From: Bacteroidales bacterium | GTDB lineage: Bacteria > Bacteroidota > Bacteroidia > Bacteroidales > G3-4614 | Direction of reading: 5' to 3' | DNA: 33,781 bases | Assembly (NCBI GenBank): GCA_017521245.1 | Contig: JAFXDI010000007.1 | Coordinates: 1 to 33,781 of the forward strand | In this document: piece after piece, positions 1 through 7,873 of the stretch | Numbering within the stretch: the stretch's first letter is position 1 | How the letters are laid out: the number at the start of each line of letters is the position of its first letter | Notes under the pieces: generated by a model | Database searches by the model: none | The model's input: only the letters and a program-made list of their open reading frames with translations | What the model was told of the DNA's origin: nothing | Position numbers and translations under genes: made by a program

Positions 1-1920
1 GATATTTTAGATGTAGTTGGATTTTATAATTTTCAAGGCAAGGAGATAGGTGATACTGCACCAACAGGAGTTTCACCAACTTCTGCTAATCCTAAAAGAA
101 GTGCAATTAAAGAGGTAAAGAAAGGTGATGTTTATGAATTGAAAAGTTATGTGACTTCTGCTGTAAAAGGAGCATCATATACTTGGGTGTTAACCAATTC
201 TGATAGAAAAATCATAAATAAACCAGAGGCACTCAATACTTTTGACCAGTTAAAAGGAGTAATGATCAATGTAGAGGAAGATGGATATTTATATTTATGT
301 TGTAATGAAGAGTATTTAGATTCTTTTTCTCTTACATTGTACTCTAAACAGTTAGAACTTAACTTAAGAATAGAGGAATTAGAAACAAAAATCCCAAAAA
401 TAAAACCAACAAATAATGTAGGTTTCTATATGCCTAATAAAAAGGTCTTATTGAGTGGAGCTTCAATATCTCAATATAATGGATATTTTGAATATGCTAT
501 GGAGGAGTTGGGATTGAGTTATACGAATATAAGTGTAGCGGGTACGAATATATTTCATCTATGTTATAATTTATATAGTGCAGGTAAGAATTATAACGAT
601 GTTGATATTCTTATAACTTCTCACATTCACAATTTTGATGTTTACTCATTACCTAAACATTTAGAAAATTATACTTCTTTAGATTATGAGAATGATGAAG
701 TGTTAGGAGATTACATAAAAACTAGTAATTATTATACTGGCACGTTAGCTCCAATAGAAGGAGTATATACCTCTGATGAGTTGTATGCAATAGGTTATGA
801 TTATGCAATAAAGAAGTGGAACGAGTTGTGTTATAACTTAAAAGATACTGAGGGGTATGATTCAAAATTAGGAAAACCTTGTCAAATAATATTATATACC
901 TATTGGCACGATGCCCGAACTATATTTAATACTGCAATTCGGAAGTTGGCAAATAAGTGGGGATTGCCTTTGATAAAAGATGATGAAAATATAGGCTTCT
1001 CAAAAGATAAGCTACATCCAATAACTAAAAGGCAATATTCATTATTGCATTGCAAAGGTTATCCATGGGGACAAATAAATGAATATATTGATGGTGTTGA
1101 ATATGGACTACATCCAACAGGAATTGCTATTGATGAGTGGAGCAACTTCTTATCTGCTTCTAAGGAAGAGAAACTTGCCATGTTGCCATATATACAAATT
1201 AAACGAGCATCAATTTTAATAGATTTTATCAAAACTGGAGCAATAAAGAATGAACTTATAGAGATTGATGATACGTTTAATATAAATAACTACACAACGC
1301 AAGGTGTTTATTATATATGTGGAGAGAGAACGTTAAACACAGACAATTTACCTATAATGAACGCATCGCCTGGTCACTCCATAAGCGGACAATTAACTGT
1401 GTTAGATGCCTCGTTGAGTAATTCAGAGCAATGTATCACGCAATATCTTAAACTCACAAACCGATTGGGCAGTGAGGGTAAGGAGTATATTCGTACCTAC
1501 AACAAATACTCAAACGGAGGTGAGGGTTGGAGTGCTTGGCGAGAGTTGAAGCAGACAACAAATCTTAATCAAATAAGTGATGCTGAGTTAAAGAATTACA
1601 CCGAGAATGGAATCTATGAGGGAGTAATTGTTGGTGCTATTAGCAGTTTAAATAATATTACAAACGTTATTGAAAATTTTCTTTCTACTGCCTCAACGAG
1701 TGGTGGTGCAGGGGATATTCCAACTGGAACTCTCTTTACAATGGATGTATTGAATAACTATGCAGTTGTTCAGAAAGTAGAAGAATGGGGCTTCGGTGTT
1801 ATTCCTCGCAGTGTAACGCAACGGGCAAAAGCATTGCTTATTACAGGGCAGTATGTTGAGATACAAAGAACATTGCAAGGAGATGTTTGGAGTGGTTGGA
1901 AAATGATTAATGCCTTGTAG
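1..1920 (+). CDS. Phage tail-fibre-like protein with SGNH hydrolase domain (5' partial)
   Basis: The reading frame is open from base 1, so the start lies outside the window; the first in-frame start-like codon inside (TTG at 139) is not the real one. About 639 residues are visible. After an N-terminal beta-rich stretch comes an SGNH/GDSL-type hydrolase region resembling DUF5040: LLSGASIS would be the Ser block, SHIHNF a block-III equivalent, and GLHPTG carries the likely catalytic His. The C-terminal third has two modules, one ending GWSAWREL and one WSGWKMINAL, typical of pyocin-knob/tail-fibre repeats. Known of such proteins: they sit at the tip of phage tails, bind surface glycan and may deacylate it. 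The next three genes look like a lysis cassette, which fits a late phage operon. The family call is from motif recognition; the exact substrate is unknown. Confidence 0.75.
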   Translation, partial: DILDVVGFYNFQGKEIGDTAPTGVSPTSANPKRSAIKEVKKGDVYELKSYVTSAVKGASYTWVLTNSDRKIINKPEALNTFDQLKGVMINVEEDGYLYLCCNEEYLDSFSLTLYSKQLELNLRIEELETKIPKIKPTNNVGFYMPNKKVLLSGASISQYNGYFEYAMEELGLSYTNISVAGTNIFHLCYNLYSAGKNYNDVDILITSHIHNFDVYSLPKHLENYTSLDYENDEVLGDYIKTSNYYTGTLAPIEGVYTSDELYAIGYDYAIKKWNELCYNLKDTEGYDSKLGKPCQIILYTYWHDARTIFNTAIRKLANKWGLPLIKDDENIGFSKDKLHPITKRQYSLLHCKGYPWGQINEYIDGVEYGLHPTGIAIDEWSNFLSASKEEKLAMLPYIQIKRASILIDFIKTGAIKNELIEIDDTFNINNYTTQGVYYICGERTLNTDNLPIMNASPGHSISGQLTVLDASLSNSEQCITQYLKLTNRLGSEGKEYIRTYNKYSNGGEGWSAWRELKQTTNLNQISDAELKNYTENGIYEGVIVGAISSLNNITNVIENFLSTASTSGGAGDIPTGTLFTMDVLNNYAVVQKVEEWGFGVIPRSVTQRAKALLITGQYVEIQRTLQGDVWSGWKMINAL

Positions 1921-1922
1921 TG

Positions 1923-2276
1923 ATGACTACATTGAATGAGATAGCAACAATTGTAACGGCCATTGGAGGAGTTGAGTTGATTAAGTGGGTGGTAACGTGG
2001 ATTGCCACTCGCAAATCAACTCAAAAAAAAGTACACGAGGAGGCTGAAGCATTACAAATAGGGAATGAACAGAGGAGGGTTGATTGGTTGGAGAAGCGAA
2101 TCTGTGAACGCGATTCAAAAATAGACTCGCTCTATATTGAGTTACGTGCCGAGCAACAAAAAAGATTAGAGGAGATATACAGCAGGCACGAACTTGAACT
2201 CAAATTAAAAGAGAGCGAAGTTAAGCGATGTGATATAAGAAAATGCACCAACCGAAAACCTCCAAGTGATTATTAA
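1923..2276 (+). CDS. Small phage membrane/coiled-coil protein
   Basis: About 117 residues. A GTG at 1920 overlaps the last base of the preceding stop; the ATG at 1923 is the better start. Residues about 4-26 are hydrophobic (one likely membrane segment). The remainder is highly charged with a heptad-like pattern predicting a coiled coil. The tail carries two cysteines in CDIRKCTNRKPPSDY. Small proteins of this shape between the tail fibre and DUF5675 genes are common in Bacteroidetes prophages. A lysis role (holin or accessory) is inferred only from position and topology; no catalytic motif is visible. Confidence 0.6.
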   Translation: MTTLNEIATIVTAIGGVELIKWVVTWIATRKSTQKKVHEEAEALQIGNEQRRVDWLEKRICERDSKIDSLYIELRAEQQKRLEEIYSRHELELKLKESEVKRCDIRKCTNRKPPSDY

Positions 2277-2290
2277 AAAAAAAGGTAGTT

Positions 2291-2728
2291 ATGAAATTAG
2301 AGATAAAAAGAAAAATATCAGGAAAGAACTATACAATAGGAGCATTGTATATTGATGGCAAATATTTTTGCGATACACTTGAAGACCGAGTTGTAGATAT
2401 TGATAAGAGTGGAGCATTTGAAGGAGAAGAGAAGAAAGAGCCAGGAAAAAGTGCAATTCCATACGGTGAGTATAAAGTAGTTGTAAATCGCTCTCCAAAG
2501 TTTGGCAGGGAGTTGCCCAGACTGTTGGATGTTCCTCACTTTGAGGGGATATTAATACATCGAGGCAACAGTGCATCTGATACTTCAGGTTGTATCTTGG
2601 TGGGAGAAAATAGCACACGTGGCAGATTATCCAACTCCTCAATCTACGAAGAGATTTTAGTTATAGAGTGTAAGGGTGCAATAAAGCGAGGAGAAACAAT
2701 AACATTAAATATTGTGCAAGATGAGTAG
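2291..2728 (+). CDS. DUF5675 family protein (phage lysis region)
   Basis: This 145-residue protein matches the DUF5675 pattern: LYIDGKYFCDTLED near the N terminus, AIPYGEYKV in the middle, then H90-R-G-N through S-G-C101. The His...Ser-Gly-Cys arrangement resembles the catalytic His/Cys motif of YkuD-type L,D-transpeptidases. The family is frequent in Bacteroidetes phage lysis cassettes, and a peptidoglycan-directed role is plausible but not demonstrated by the sequence. No signal peptide is visible, so export would need a holin. Its 3' end overlaps the next gene by 8 bp (ATGAGTAG), which suggests translational coupling. Confidence 0.75.
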   Translation: MKLEIKRKISGKNYTIGALYIDGKYFCDTLEDRVVDIDKSGAFEGEEKKEPGKSAIPYGEYKVVVNRSPKFGRELPRLLDVPHFEGILIHRGNSASDTSGCILVGENSTRGRLSNSSIYEEILVIECKGAIKRGETITLNIVQDE

Positions 2729-3131
2729 GAGTATATATTTGATTATATCATTAACTATACTCACACTGTTTTTACTTTCGGTAGTATCATGTAACACACC
2801 ACGCCGTTGCGAAGTTTCGCAAGTTGATACAATATATGTTGAGCGAGTAGTTGAACGTGAGTTGTTAGTGTATGATAGCATTGAAATTAATAGTACAAAA
2901 GTTGAGTATCTCCCCGATTCGGTCGGGAGTTGGAAACCATCAAAGATGACTGTGGAGAAAACAGTTCAAAACCGATTGCAAACAACTAACGAAGAGCAGA
3001 TAATAACAGAGAGTGTTGATGTAAAGAGTGATAAAAAGATAGTGAGTAATAAGCCTCAAACCTCTAAACTAAAATGGTTTGTAATAGGATTCTTTGTTGC
3101 AGTGGTTGTGCTGATAATAGTCAAACGATAA
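2721..3131 (+). CDS. Candidate unimolecular spanin (u-spanin) lipoprotein
   Basis: A start at ATG 2721 gives 136 residues and overlaps the DUF5675 stop; an in-frame TTG at 2712 is less likely. Residues 1-23 are a hydrophobic export signal ending in a lipobox (LSVVS before C24). The middle of about 90 residues is hydrophilic with regular charge (VERVVERELLVYDS). Residues about 117-134 form a second membrane segment (WFVIGFFVAVVVLIIV) followed by KR. A lipoprotein signal at the N terminus plus an inner-membrane anchor at the C terminus is the defining layout of phage u-spanins such as T1 gp11, which bridge and fuse inner and outer membranes at lysis. Position last in a lysis cassette supports this. 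Function is inferred from topology. Confidence 0.6.
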   Translation: MSRSIYLIISLTILTLFLLSVVSCNTPRRCEVSQVDTIYVERVVERELLVYDSIEINSTKVEYLPDSVGSWKPSKMTVEKTVQNRLQTTNEEQIITESVDVKSDKKIVSNKPQTSKLKWFVIGFFVAVVVLIIVKR

Positions 3132-3143
3132 ACAAGATGAAAC

Positions 3144-3177
3144 AAATATACCCTTGACACGTGTCAAGGGTATATTT
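3144..3177. terminator. Perfect 34-bp palindrome, probable bidirectional terminator
   Basis: Two 17-base arms (3144-3160 and 3161-3177) are exact reverse complements, with A/T-rich outer ends that give a T-rich tail in either direction. It sits between the convergent spanin-like gene (ends 3131) and tonB (ends 3201). A terminator serving both transcripts is the simplest reading. Confidence 0.75.
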
Positions 3178-3200
3178 ATATATAATATGTAAAACTGATA

Positions 3201-3950
3201 TTATCTGATTTTAAAGAAATAAGTAATAGTTCCGTTTTGATTATTGGTGCCTTTGATTGATTCAAACTTTGCTCTTTTAGCAGCACTTTCGGCTCTGTTT
3301 CTAATATACTCAGATGAAGCCACGCTTGGGTCGCTAAGTTTAGGATTTGTAGATGCGGCAATCACCTTACCCGCAGGGCTGACAGTAATATTTACAACAA
3401 GTTTACCCTCAACATTACTCCTGTCATATTCAGGAATAGGCAACTTTTCACCTTTGGCAAATCCTCTGCCACCAAGATCCCAGATACCATATCCTGCATT
3501 TCCGCTCTCAGCACCATCTTCAGAGTTTCCGTTTGGCGAACCTTTGCTCTCAGCACCATCAGTAGATGATGAAGAAGAGAATATACCCGAAACAAGCGAG
3601 TTTATACGTTCAGCCTCTTTACGCTCAGCCTCCTCTTTGGCTTTGCGTTCAGCCTCTCTGCGTTGCTCCTCTTCGCGTTTTTTCTTCTCCTCCTCTTCCG
3701 AAGCAATAGTCTGCTCGTCACTATCCTGAGTTATCTCTTCGGTTGAAGATACAACCTTTGGAGGGGTATATCCGGCAGGTGGTGCGGTAACAATCTCGTA
3801 GTTAGTTCCGTAAGCCACCAATATACCACCACCCTCATCAGTAGCAGGTGATAATAGTTTTGTAAAAAAGAGAATAAGAATTATGGCAATATGAAAAATC
3901 AGAGTGCCTGTAATGCCTAAAATCTTATCTTTTTTTTCGTGGTTATTCAT
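3201..3950 (-). CDS. tonB: TonB family energy transducer
   Basis: The ATG at 3950 (MNNHEKKDK) is preferred over an upstream TTG at 3959; this gives 249 residues. The N-terminal segment ILGITGTLIFHIAIILILFF is the inner-membrane anchor. A proline-containing stretch and a long Glu/Lys/Arg-rich region (EEEEKKKREEEQRREAERKA and on) would span the periplasm as a helix. A Ser/Gly linker leads to a C-terminal TonB domain (VEGKLVVNITVSPAGKVIAA ... TITYFFKIR). Known role: couples the proton motive force harvested by ExbB/ExbD to outer-membrane TonB-dependent transporters. It lies downstream of exbD in the same orientation, probably in one transcript with exbB, exbD and perhaps pdxJ. Confidence 0.85.
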   Translation of the reverse strand: MNNHEKKDKILGITGTLIFHIAIILILFFTKLLSPATDEGGGILVAYGTNYEIVTAPPAGYTPPKVVSSTEEITQDSDEQTIASEEEEKKKREEEQRREAERKAKEEAERKEAERINSLVSGIFSSSSSTDGAESKGSPNGNSEDGAESGNAGYGIWDLGGRGFAKGEKLPIPEYDRSNVEGKLVVNITVSPAGKVIAASTNPKLSDPSVASSEYIRNRAESAAKRAKFESIKGTNNQNGTITYFFKIR

Positions 3951-3971
3951 TTTCAACAAGAGAGATTAAAA

Positions 3972-4385
3972 CTATTTTTTTACGGGTTGAGTAGCCAACA
4001 CCATCTTAACACCCTTCTCGGCACCAATGCCAAGAACTCTTACCACTTCGCCATATTCGATGCTCTTATCGGCATTAATCGAAACAAACACTTCTCCCTC
4101 CTCTGCAACAAGAGCATCTAACATATCGCCCAACTGCTCGGGTGCAATCTCTGTGGGAGCCTTATTACCTTTGGCAAAGTAGTATCTGTTATCCTTATCA
4201 ATCGTAACTCTTGCCGACGCAGTATTTGTAACTTGGTTTTTGCTTTGAGGTAACATAACCTTAATAGCATTTGGGAACATTGCGGTAGAAGTCACCATAA
4301 AAAATATAAGCAACAAGAATATAACGTCGGTCATTGACGCCATACTAAAAGAAGCATCAATATTATGTCTGCGTTTAAAAGCCAT
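3972..4385 (-). CDS. exbD: Biopolymer transport protein ExbD/TolR
   Basis: At 137 residues it is of normal size for the family. The N-terminal SMASMTDVIFLLLIFFMVTS contains the single membrane helix with the conserved Asp (D20) that carries protons in ExbD/TolR proteins. The C-terminal half is the periplasmic domain (VFVSINADKSIEYGEVVRVL). It partners with ExbB and TonB, whose genes flank it: exbB ends 3 bp upstream and tonB starts 21 bp downstream. Many Bacteroidales clusters have two exbD copies; only one is seen here. Confidence 0.92.
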   Translation of the reverse strand: MAFKRRHNIDASFSMASMTDVIFLLLIFFMVTSTAMFPNAIKVMLPQSKNQVTNTASARVTIDKDNRYYFAKGNKAPTEIAPEQLGDMLDALVAEEGEVFVSINADKSIEYGEVVRVLGIGAEKGVKMVLATQPVKK

Positions 4386-4388
4386 ATT

Positions 4389-5090
4389 CTATTTTTGAGC
4401 AGGTTCGTTTAAAAGGTCCATAAACTCCATAGTCTTTGACTCAAGGTCTCTCACCACTCCGTCAACCCTTGCAACAAGGTAGTTGTAAGCAAACAGAGCA
4501 ATAATACCCACTACCAAACCAGCAACGGTAGTAACAAGAGCCTCGTAGATACCTCCCGAAAGAGTAGAAATATCGGCACTACCACCAGCCTCAGCCATAT
4601 TAAAGAAAGCTCTGACCATACCAGAAACAGTACCCAAGAACCCAATCATAGGGGCTCCTGCTGCAGTAGTTGCTAACCAAGGGAAGTTCTTCTCCAATTT
4701 AGCAATCTCAATATTACCGGTGTTTTCAATAGCAACAAGTACATCGTTCATAGGACGTCCCAAGCGAGAGATACCCTTCTCAATCAAGCGGGCATAAGGC
4801 GTGTCTGTCTTTTTGCAAAGGTTACGAGCCGATGCTATATCACCCTCGTGAATATAATCCTTAATACGAGCCATAAAAGTGTTATCTGCTTTTGCAGCCT
4901 TTCTTATAGCACTCCAACGCTCAAAAAATACATAAATAGCCATTATCGATAACAATAGAAGAGGAATCATAATGATACCACCTTTTAATGTTAAGGCTAA
5001 TAGGTCTAACTCTTTTGTAGTCTCTTCTGCAATACCCTCCACTACGGGATCAGTTGCAACTTGTGCCAAAATGGTTGTTAAAATATTCAT
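4389..5090 (-). CDS. exbB: MotA/TolQ/ExbB proton channel family protein
   Basis: The 233-residue product has an N-terminal hydrophobic helix (GGIIMIPLLLLSIMAIYVFF), a cytoplasmic loop with NDVLVAIENTGNIEIAKLEK, then the typical two-helix core: TTAAGAPMIGFLGTVSGMV and LVTTVAGLVVGIIALFAYNY. These are hallmark sequences of the ExbB/TolQ pentameric proton channel. It would drive the TonB encoded two genes downstream. No Bacteroidetes-type promoter is visible in the 88 bp after pdxJ, so co-transcription with pdxJ is likely. Confidence 0.92.
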   Translation of the reverse strand: MNILTTILAQVATDPVVEGIAEETTKELDLLALTLKGGIIMIPLLLLSIMAIYVFFERWSAIRKAAKADNTFMARIKDYIHEGDIASARNLCKKTDTPYARLIEKGISRLGRPMNDVLVAIENTGNIEIAKLEKNFPWLATTAAGAPMIGFLGTVSGMVRAFFNMAEAGGSADISTLSGGIYEALVTTVAGLVVGIIALFAYNYLVARVDGVVRDLESKTMEFMDLLNEPAQK

Positions 5091-5178
5091 AGAATAAGAA
5101 TTGTGTTTATCTAAGTTTATATATTAAAATCCTAATTTCTGTAACCTTTGACAGATAACACCTCAATAGGTTTAAATC

Positions 5179-5901
5179 CTATTTTGTTACTATCAGTTGT
5201 GCTTTGTATTGTTTAATAGTCTCCTCCAATCCCAAATAAAGAGCATCGCAGATAAGAGCGTGTCCGATAGAAACCTCTTTAAGCCAAGGAATATTATCTG
5301 CAAAGTATGCAAGATTTTCAAGACTTAAATCGTGTCCGGCATTAAGCCCTAATCCAAGCGAACGAGCCTTTTGAGCCGCAACAATAAAAGGAGCAATAGC
5401 CTCCTCTCTGTTTTTGCTATAATTTGTAGCGTAAGGCTCAGTATATAACTCCACTCTATCGGCATCACATTTTGCAGCCCACTCAATCATCTCCTCATCA
5501 GCATCAACAAATATTGAAGTTCTGATACCGGCATTTTTAAATTTAGCAACCACCTCCGAAAGGAATTCAAAGTTATCGCGAGTGTTCCAGCCAGCATTAG
5601 AGGTAATAGCATCGGGACTGTCAGGTACAAGAGTAACCTGAGCAGGGCGAACTTGTAAAACCTTTTCAATAAACTTGGGACAAGGATTACCCTCTATGTT
5701 AAACTCTGTTTTAAGAGCAGGAGCCAGCACGTCAAGGTCGGCATATCTAATGTGACGCTCATCGGGGCGTGGATGCACGGTAATACCATCGGCACCAAAA
5801 GCCTCGCAGTCGATAGCAGTTTGAAGAATATTTGGTCGATTACCCCCGCGAGCATTTCTGATAGAGGCAACCTTATTTATATTTACACTTAATTTAATCA
5901 T
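5179..5901 (-). CDS. pdxJ: Pyridoxine 5'-phosphate synthase
   Basis: A 240-residue TIM-barrel protein. It opens with [18 protein letters not shown] and contains [48 protein letters not shown] and [11 protein letters not shown], the ordered motifs of PdxJ. It condenses 3-amino-2-oxopropyl phosphate with deoxyxylulose 5-phosphate to pyridoxine 5'-phosphate, the last ring-forming step of the DXP-dependent vitamin B6 route. It is divergent from nadK, and the shared spacer holds overlapping promoters. SufS in this same window uses PLP, though that link is general. Confidence 0.96.
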   Translation of the reverse strand: MIKLSVNINKVASIRNARGGNRPNILQTAIDCEAFGADGITVHPRPDERHIRYADLDVLAPALKTEFNIEGNPCPKFIEKVLQVRPAQVTLVPDSPDAITSNAGWNTRDNFEFLSEVVAKFKNAGIRTSIFVDADEEMIEWAAKCDADRVELYTEPYATNYSKNREEAIAPFIVAAQKARSLGLGLNAGHDLSLENLAYFADNIPWLKEVSIGHALICDALYLGLEETIKQYKAQLIVTK

Positions 5902-5961
5902 ATATATTTGTTATTAATTCTTAATTAATTTGCTTTACAATTAACGGAAAGCATATAAAAA

Positions 5962-6025
5962 TTTATCAATTTAAATTATTTCTGTAACTTTGCACAAAGT
6001 TACTACAATTTATTCGTATATTAAA
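5962..6025. promoter_or_regulatory. Overlapping mirror-image promoters for nadK (+) and pdxJ (-)
   Basis: On the + strand a -7 box TAACTTTG lies at 5985-5992, with TTTA at 5962-5965 as the -33 element (19-bp spacer). On the - strand an identical TAACTTTG lies at 5995-6002, with TTTA at 6022-6025 (19-bp spacer). The two -7 boxes form an inverted repeat with a 2-base centre, so the polymerase sites overlap. Starts near 6000 (+) and 5987 (-) are expected by analogy with the Bacteroidetes promoter. Confidence 0.65.
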
Positions 6026-6028
6026 ATA

Positions 6029-6901
6029 ATGAAAATAGCCCTTTTCGGAAATAGTTATCAACGCTCTAAGAGTGAGCATATAGTTACACTTTTTGAGGCA
6101 CTGCAAAAATACGAAGTTAGCCTTTTTGTAGAGCAAAACTATTATGATTTTCTTAAAGAACAATCAATAGAACTATATACTGCAACACCCTTTACAACCA
6201 TAGATGATAACATTGATATAGTAATAAGTGTTGGCGGAGATGGAACATTTTTACGTACAGCCGAGAATGTGGCAGAGAAAAATATACCCATATTGGGAAT
6301 AAATGCAGGACGTTTAGGTTTTCTTGCCGATGTTTCAAAAGAGGAGATAATAAATGTCGTAGATGAGTTATTCTCAGGTAATTATAAAGTAGAAGAGCGA
6401 ACAATGTTGCAAGTAGAGATAGAGTCACTTTCGCTTGATTTCGCCCCATACGCCCTAAACGAAGTGGCAGTGCTAAAACAAGACTCATCATCAATGATTA
6501 CCATATCGGCAACCTTTGGCGAGGAGTTTTTGAATAGTTACCAAGCCGATGGCTTGATAATTGCAACACCAACAGGCTCAACAGGCTATGCCTTAAGTGT
6601 TGGAGGTCCTGTGTTAATGCCTGAGACATCCGATTTTGTAATAGCGCCCGTAGCACCACACACCCTTAATGTGCGTCCGTTGGTAGTGCCTGATAACAAA
6701 ACAATAACACTGTCGGTTGATAGCAGAACAGGAAACTGCCTTCTTGCTCTTGACGGAAGGTCGTTGGTAATACCATGTGATAAGGAGATAACACTGCGTA
6801 AAGCACCCTTTAAAACATTGGTAGTAAAACGCAATAACCACACCTTTGTATTAACCCTCCGTAACAAACTGATGTGGGGAGCAGACAGTAGAAATGTGTA
6901 G
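6029..6901 (+). CDS. nadK: NAD kinase (ATP-NAD kinase)
   Basis: ATG 6029 gives 290 residues. An upstream in-frame TTG at 5990 lies inside the -7 promoter box, so it is rejected as start. Diagnostic motifs: G69-G-D-G-T73 in ISVGGDGTFLRTA, then NAGRLGFLADVS, then the substrate-binding TPTGSTGYALSVGGPVL. The enzyme phosphorylates NAD to NADP in the cytoplasm. A 29-nt leader is expected from the promoter at 5985. The next gene starts 8 bp after the stop, so the two are probably co-transcribed. Confidence 0.96.
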   Translation: MKIALFGNSYQRSKSEHIVTLFEALQKYEVSLFVEQNYYDFLKEQSIELYTATPFTTIDDNIDIVISVGGDGTFLRTAENVAEKNIPILGINAGRLGFLADVSKEEIINVVDELFSGNYKVEERTMLQVEIESLSLDFAPYALNEVAVLKQDSSSMITISATFGEEFLNSYQADGLIIATPTGSTGYALSVGGPVLMPETSDFVIAPVAPHTLNVRPLVVPDNKTITLSVDSRTGNCLLALDGRSLVIPCDKEITLRKAPFKTLVVKRNNHTFVLTLRNKLMWGADSRNV

Positions 6902-6909
6902 TAACAACT

Positions 6910-7611
6910 ATGCCCGAAATATTTATACAAGACAGTGAATTTGGCTTAATAAAGGTATGCTGTAACATACGAGCCAAAAGATTAATATTCAGGGTAAAAG
7001 ATGGTGTGTTGCAAGTAACGGTACCTTATAAAACTGAGGCAAAGGTTATAGAAGAGAGCATACAAAGAAAACGCACTGCAATTCGGGGATTGTTCGCAAA
7101 AACCACCGCAAATATATTACGAGCAGGAGATGAAATAGCAACAAGAGTTGTACCAATTCGCATATATTCGCATAACCTCTCAAAACTCCTCTTTACGTTA
7201 AAAGATAACACCCTTAATGTGTTTGTGCCACAGAGTGCTGAAATTGAGACAGTATCAATTCAGAAAAGAATAAAGCAGGGAATAATAACAATATTAAAGA
7301 GGGTAGCAGAGCCATATCTTCACGCACGTTTAGATGCGTTGGCAAAGGCAAAAGGAGTTAAATATAACAAACTTACAATCTCTACGGCACTCACACGAAT
7401 GGGATCGTGCAGTGTAAAAAAAAATATATCACTTTCGGCCTATCTGATTTTTTATCCTCAACATCTTGTTGATTATGTAATACTGCATGAGTTGGCACAC
7501 CTTACAGAGATGAATCACAGTCCTCAATTTCACGCATTATGTAACTTCTATTGTGGTGGCAAAGAACGAGAGTTGGAACAAGAGTTTAAACAATTCAGAA
7601 TTCCATTATAA
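6910..7611 (+). CDS. YgjP-like (DUF45, SprT-related) metal-dependent hydrolase
   Basis: 233 residues with H193-E-L-A-H197 in ILHELAHLTEMNHSPQFH, where the following His supplies the third metal ligand. Upstream LTRMGSCSVKKNISL matches the conserved RWGSC-like block of YgjP/DUF45 proteins, here with Met in place of Trp. The N terminus (IRAKRLIFRVKDGVLQVTVP) fits the family's beta domain. Members are predicted cytoplasmic zinc peptidases; some YgjP proteins have been described as UTP pyrophosphatases, so the substrate cannot be fixed here. It is 8 bp downstream of nadK. Confidence 0.85.
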   Translation: MPEIFIQDSEFGLIKVCCNIRAKRLIFRVKDGVLQVTVPYKTEAKVIEESIQRKRTAIRGLFAKTTANILRAGDEIATRVVPIRIYSHNLSKLLFTLKDNTLNVFVPQSAEIETVSIQKRIKQGIITILKRVAEPYLHARLDALAKAKGVKYNKLTISTALTRMGSCSVKKNISLSAYLIFYPQHLVDYVILHELAHLTEMNHSPQFHALCNFYCGGKERELEQEFKQFRIPL

Positions 7612-7825
7612 AATAACTGTAAAAAGTAACGAGGAGACAAAGATATAAGCATATATGATTCATTGGGTAGAACGCTCCTCGCCCCAACCACTCTGCGGAA
7701 GAGAGGGGAGCAACATATACTCAAATAGAGTTTTCCTCAACCCTTAAAGGAGTAATAATGGTAAGGTTAATAATGAGGTTGTAAAGGTTATTGCTAATTA
7801 ATGGAATAAAATGTTAGTGCATAAT
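7612..7825. other. Non-coding spacer with competing inverted repeats
   Basis: No convincing gene. CGAGGAG (7630-7636) can pair with CTCCTCG (7675-7681), and the overlapping GCTCCTC can instead pair imperfectly with GAGGGGAGC (7703-7711). A small inner CTCT/AGAG stem lies between. This may be the 3' structure of the nadK operon; it is unusually GC-rich for the surroundings. Confidence 0.35.
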
Positions 7826-7856
7826 TTTGTAATTACGAGATAATTATATATCTTTG
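7826..7856 (+). promoter_or_regulatory. Promoter of the rimP-nusA-infB operon
   Basis: TTTG at 7826-7829 and TATCTTTG at 7849-7856 are separated by 19 bp. This matches the Bacteroidetes housekeeping promoter in both boxes and spacing. Transcription should begin near 7863, leaving about 65 nt before rimP. Confidence 0.75.
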
Positions 7857-7873
7857 TAACGTAAACAAAGGTG

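Noticed and set aside
3244..3729. 161-codon frame antisense to tonB, rich in Ser/Leu/Arg
   Set aside because: It mirrors the Glu/Lys/Arg-rich TonB linker on the opposite strand and shows no protein family features; it is a composition shadow.
5165..5183. AATAGG/CCTATT hairpin at the end of pdxJ as terminator
   Set aside because: Only six pairs and no T-run in the pdxJ direction; a readthrough into exbB is more likely.
5990..6028. Upstream extension of nadK by 13 codons from TTG
   Set aside because: The TTG overlaps the -7 promoter box, so it would lie upstream of the transcript.
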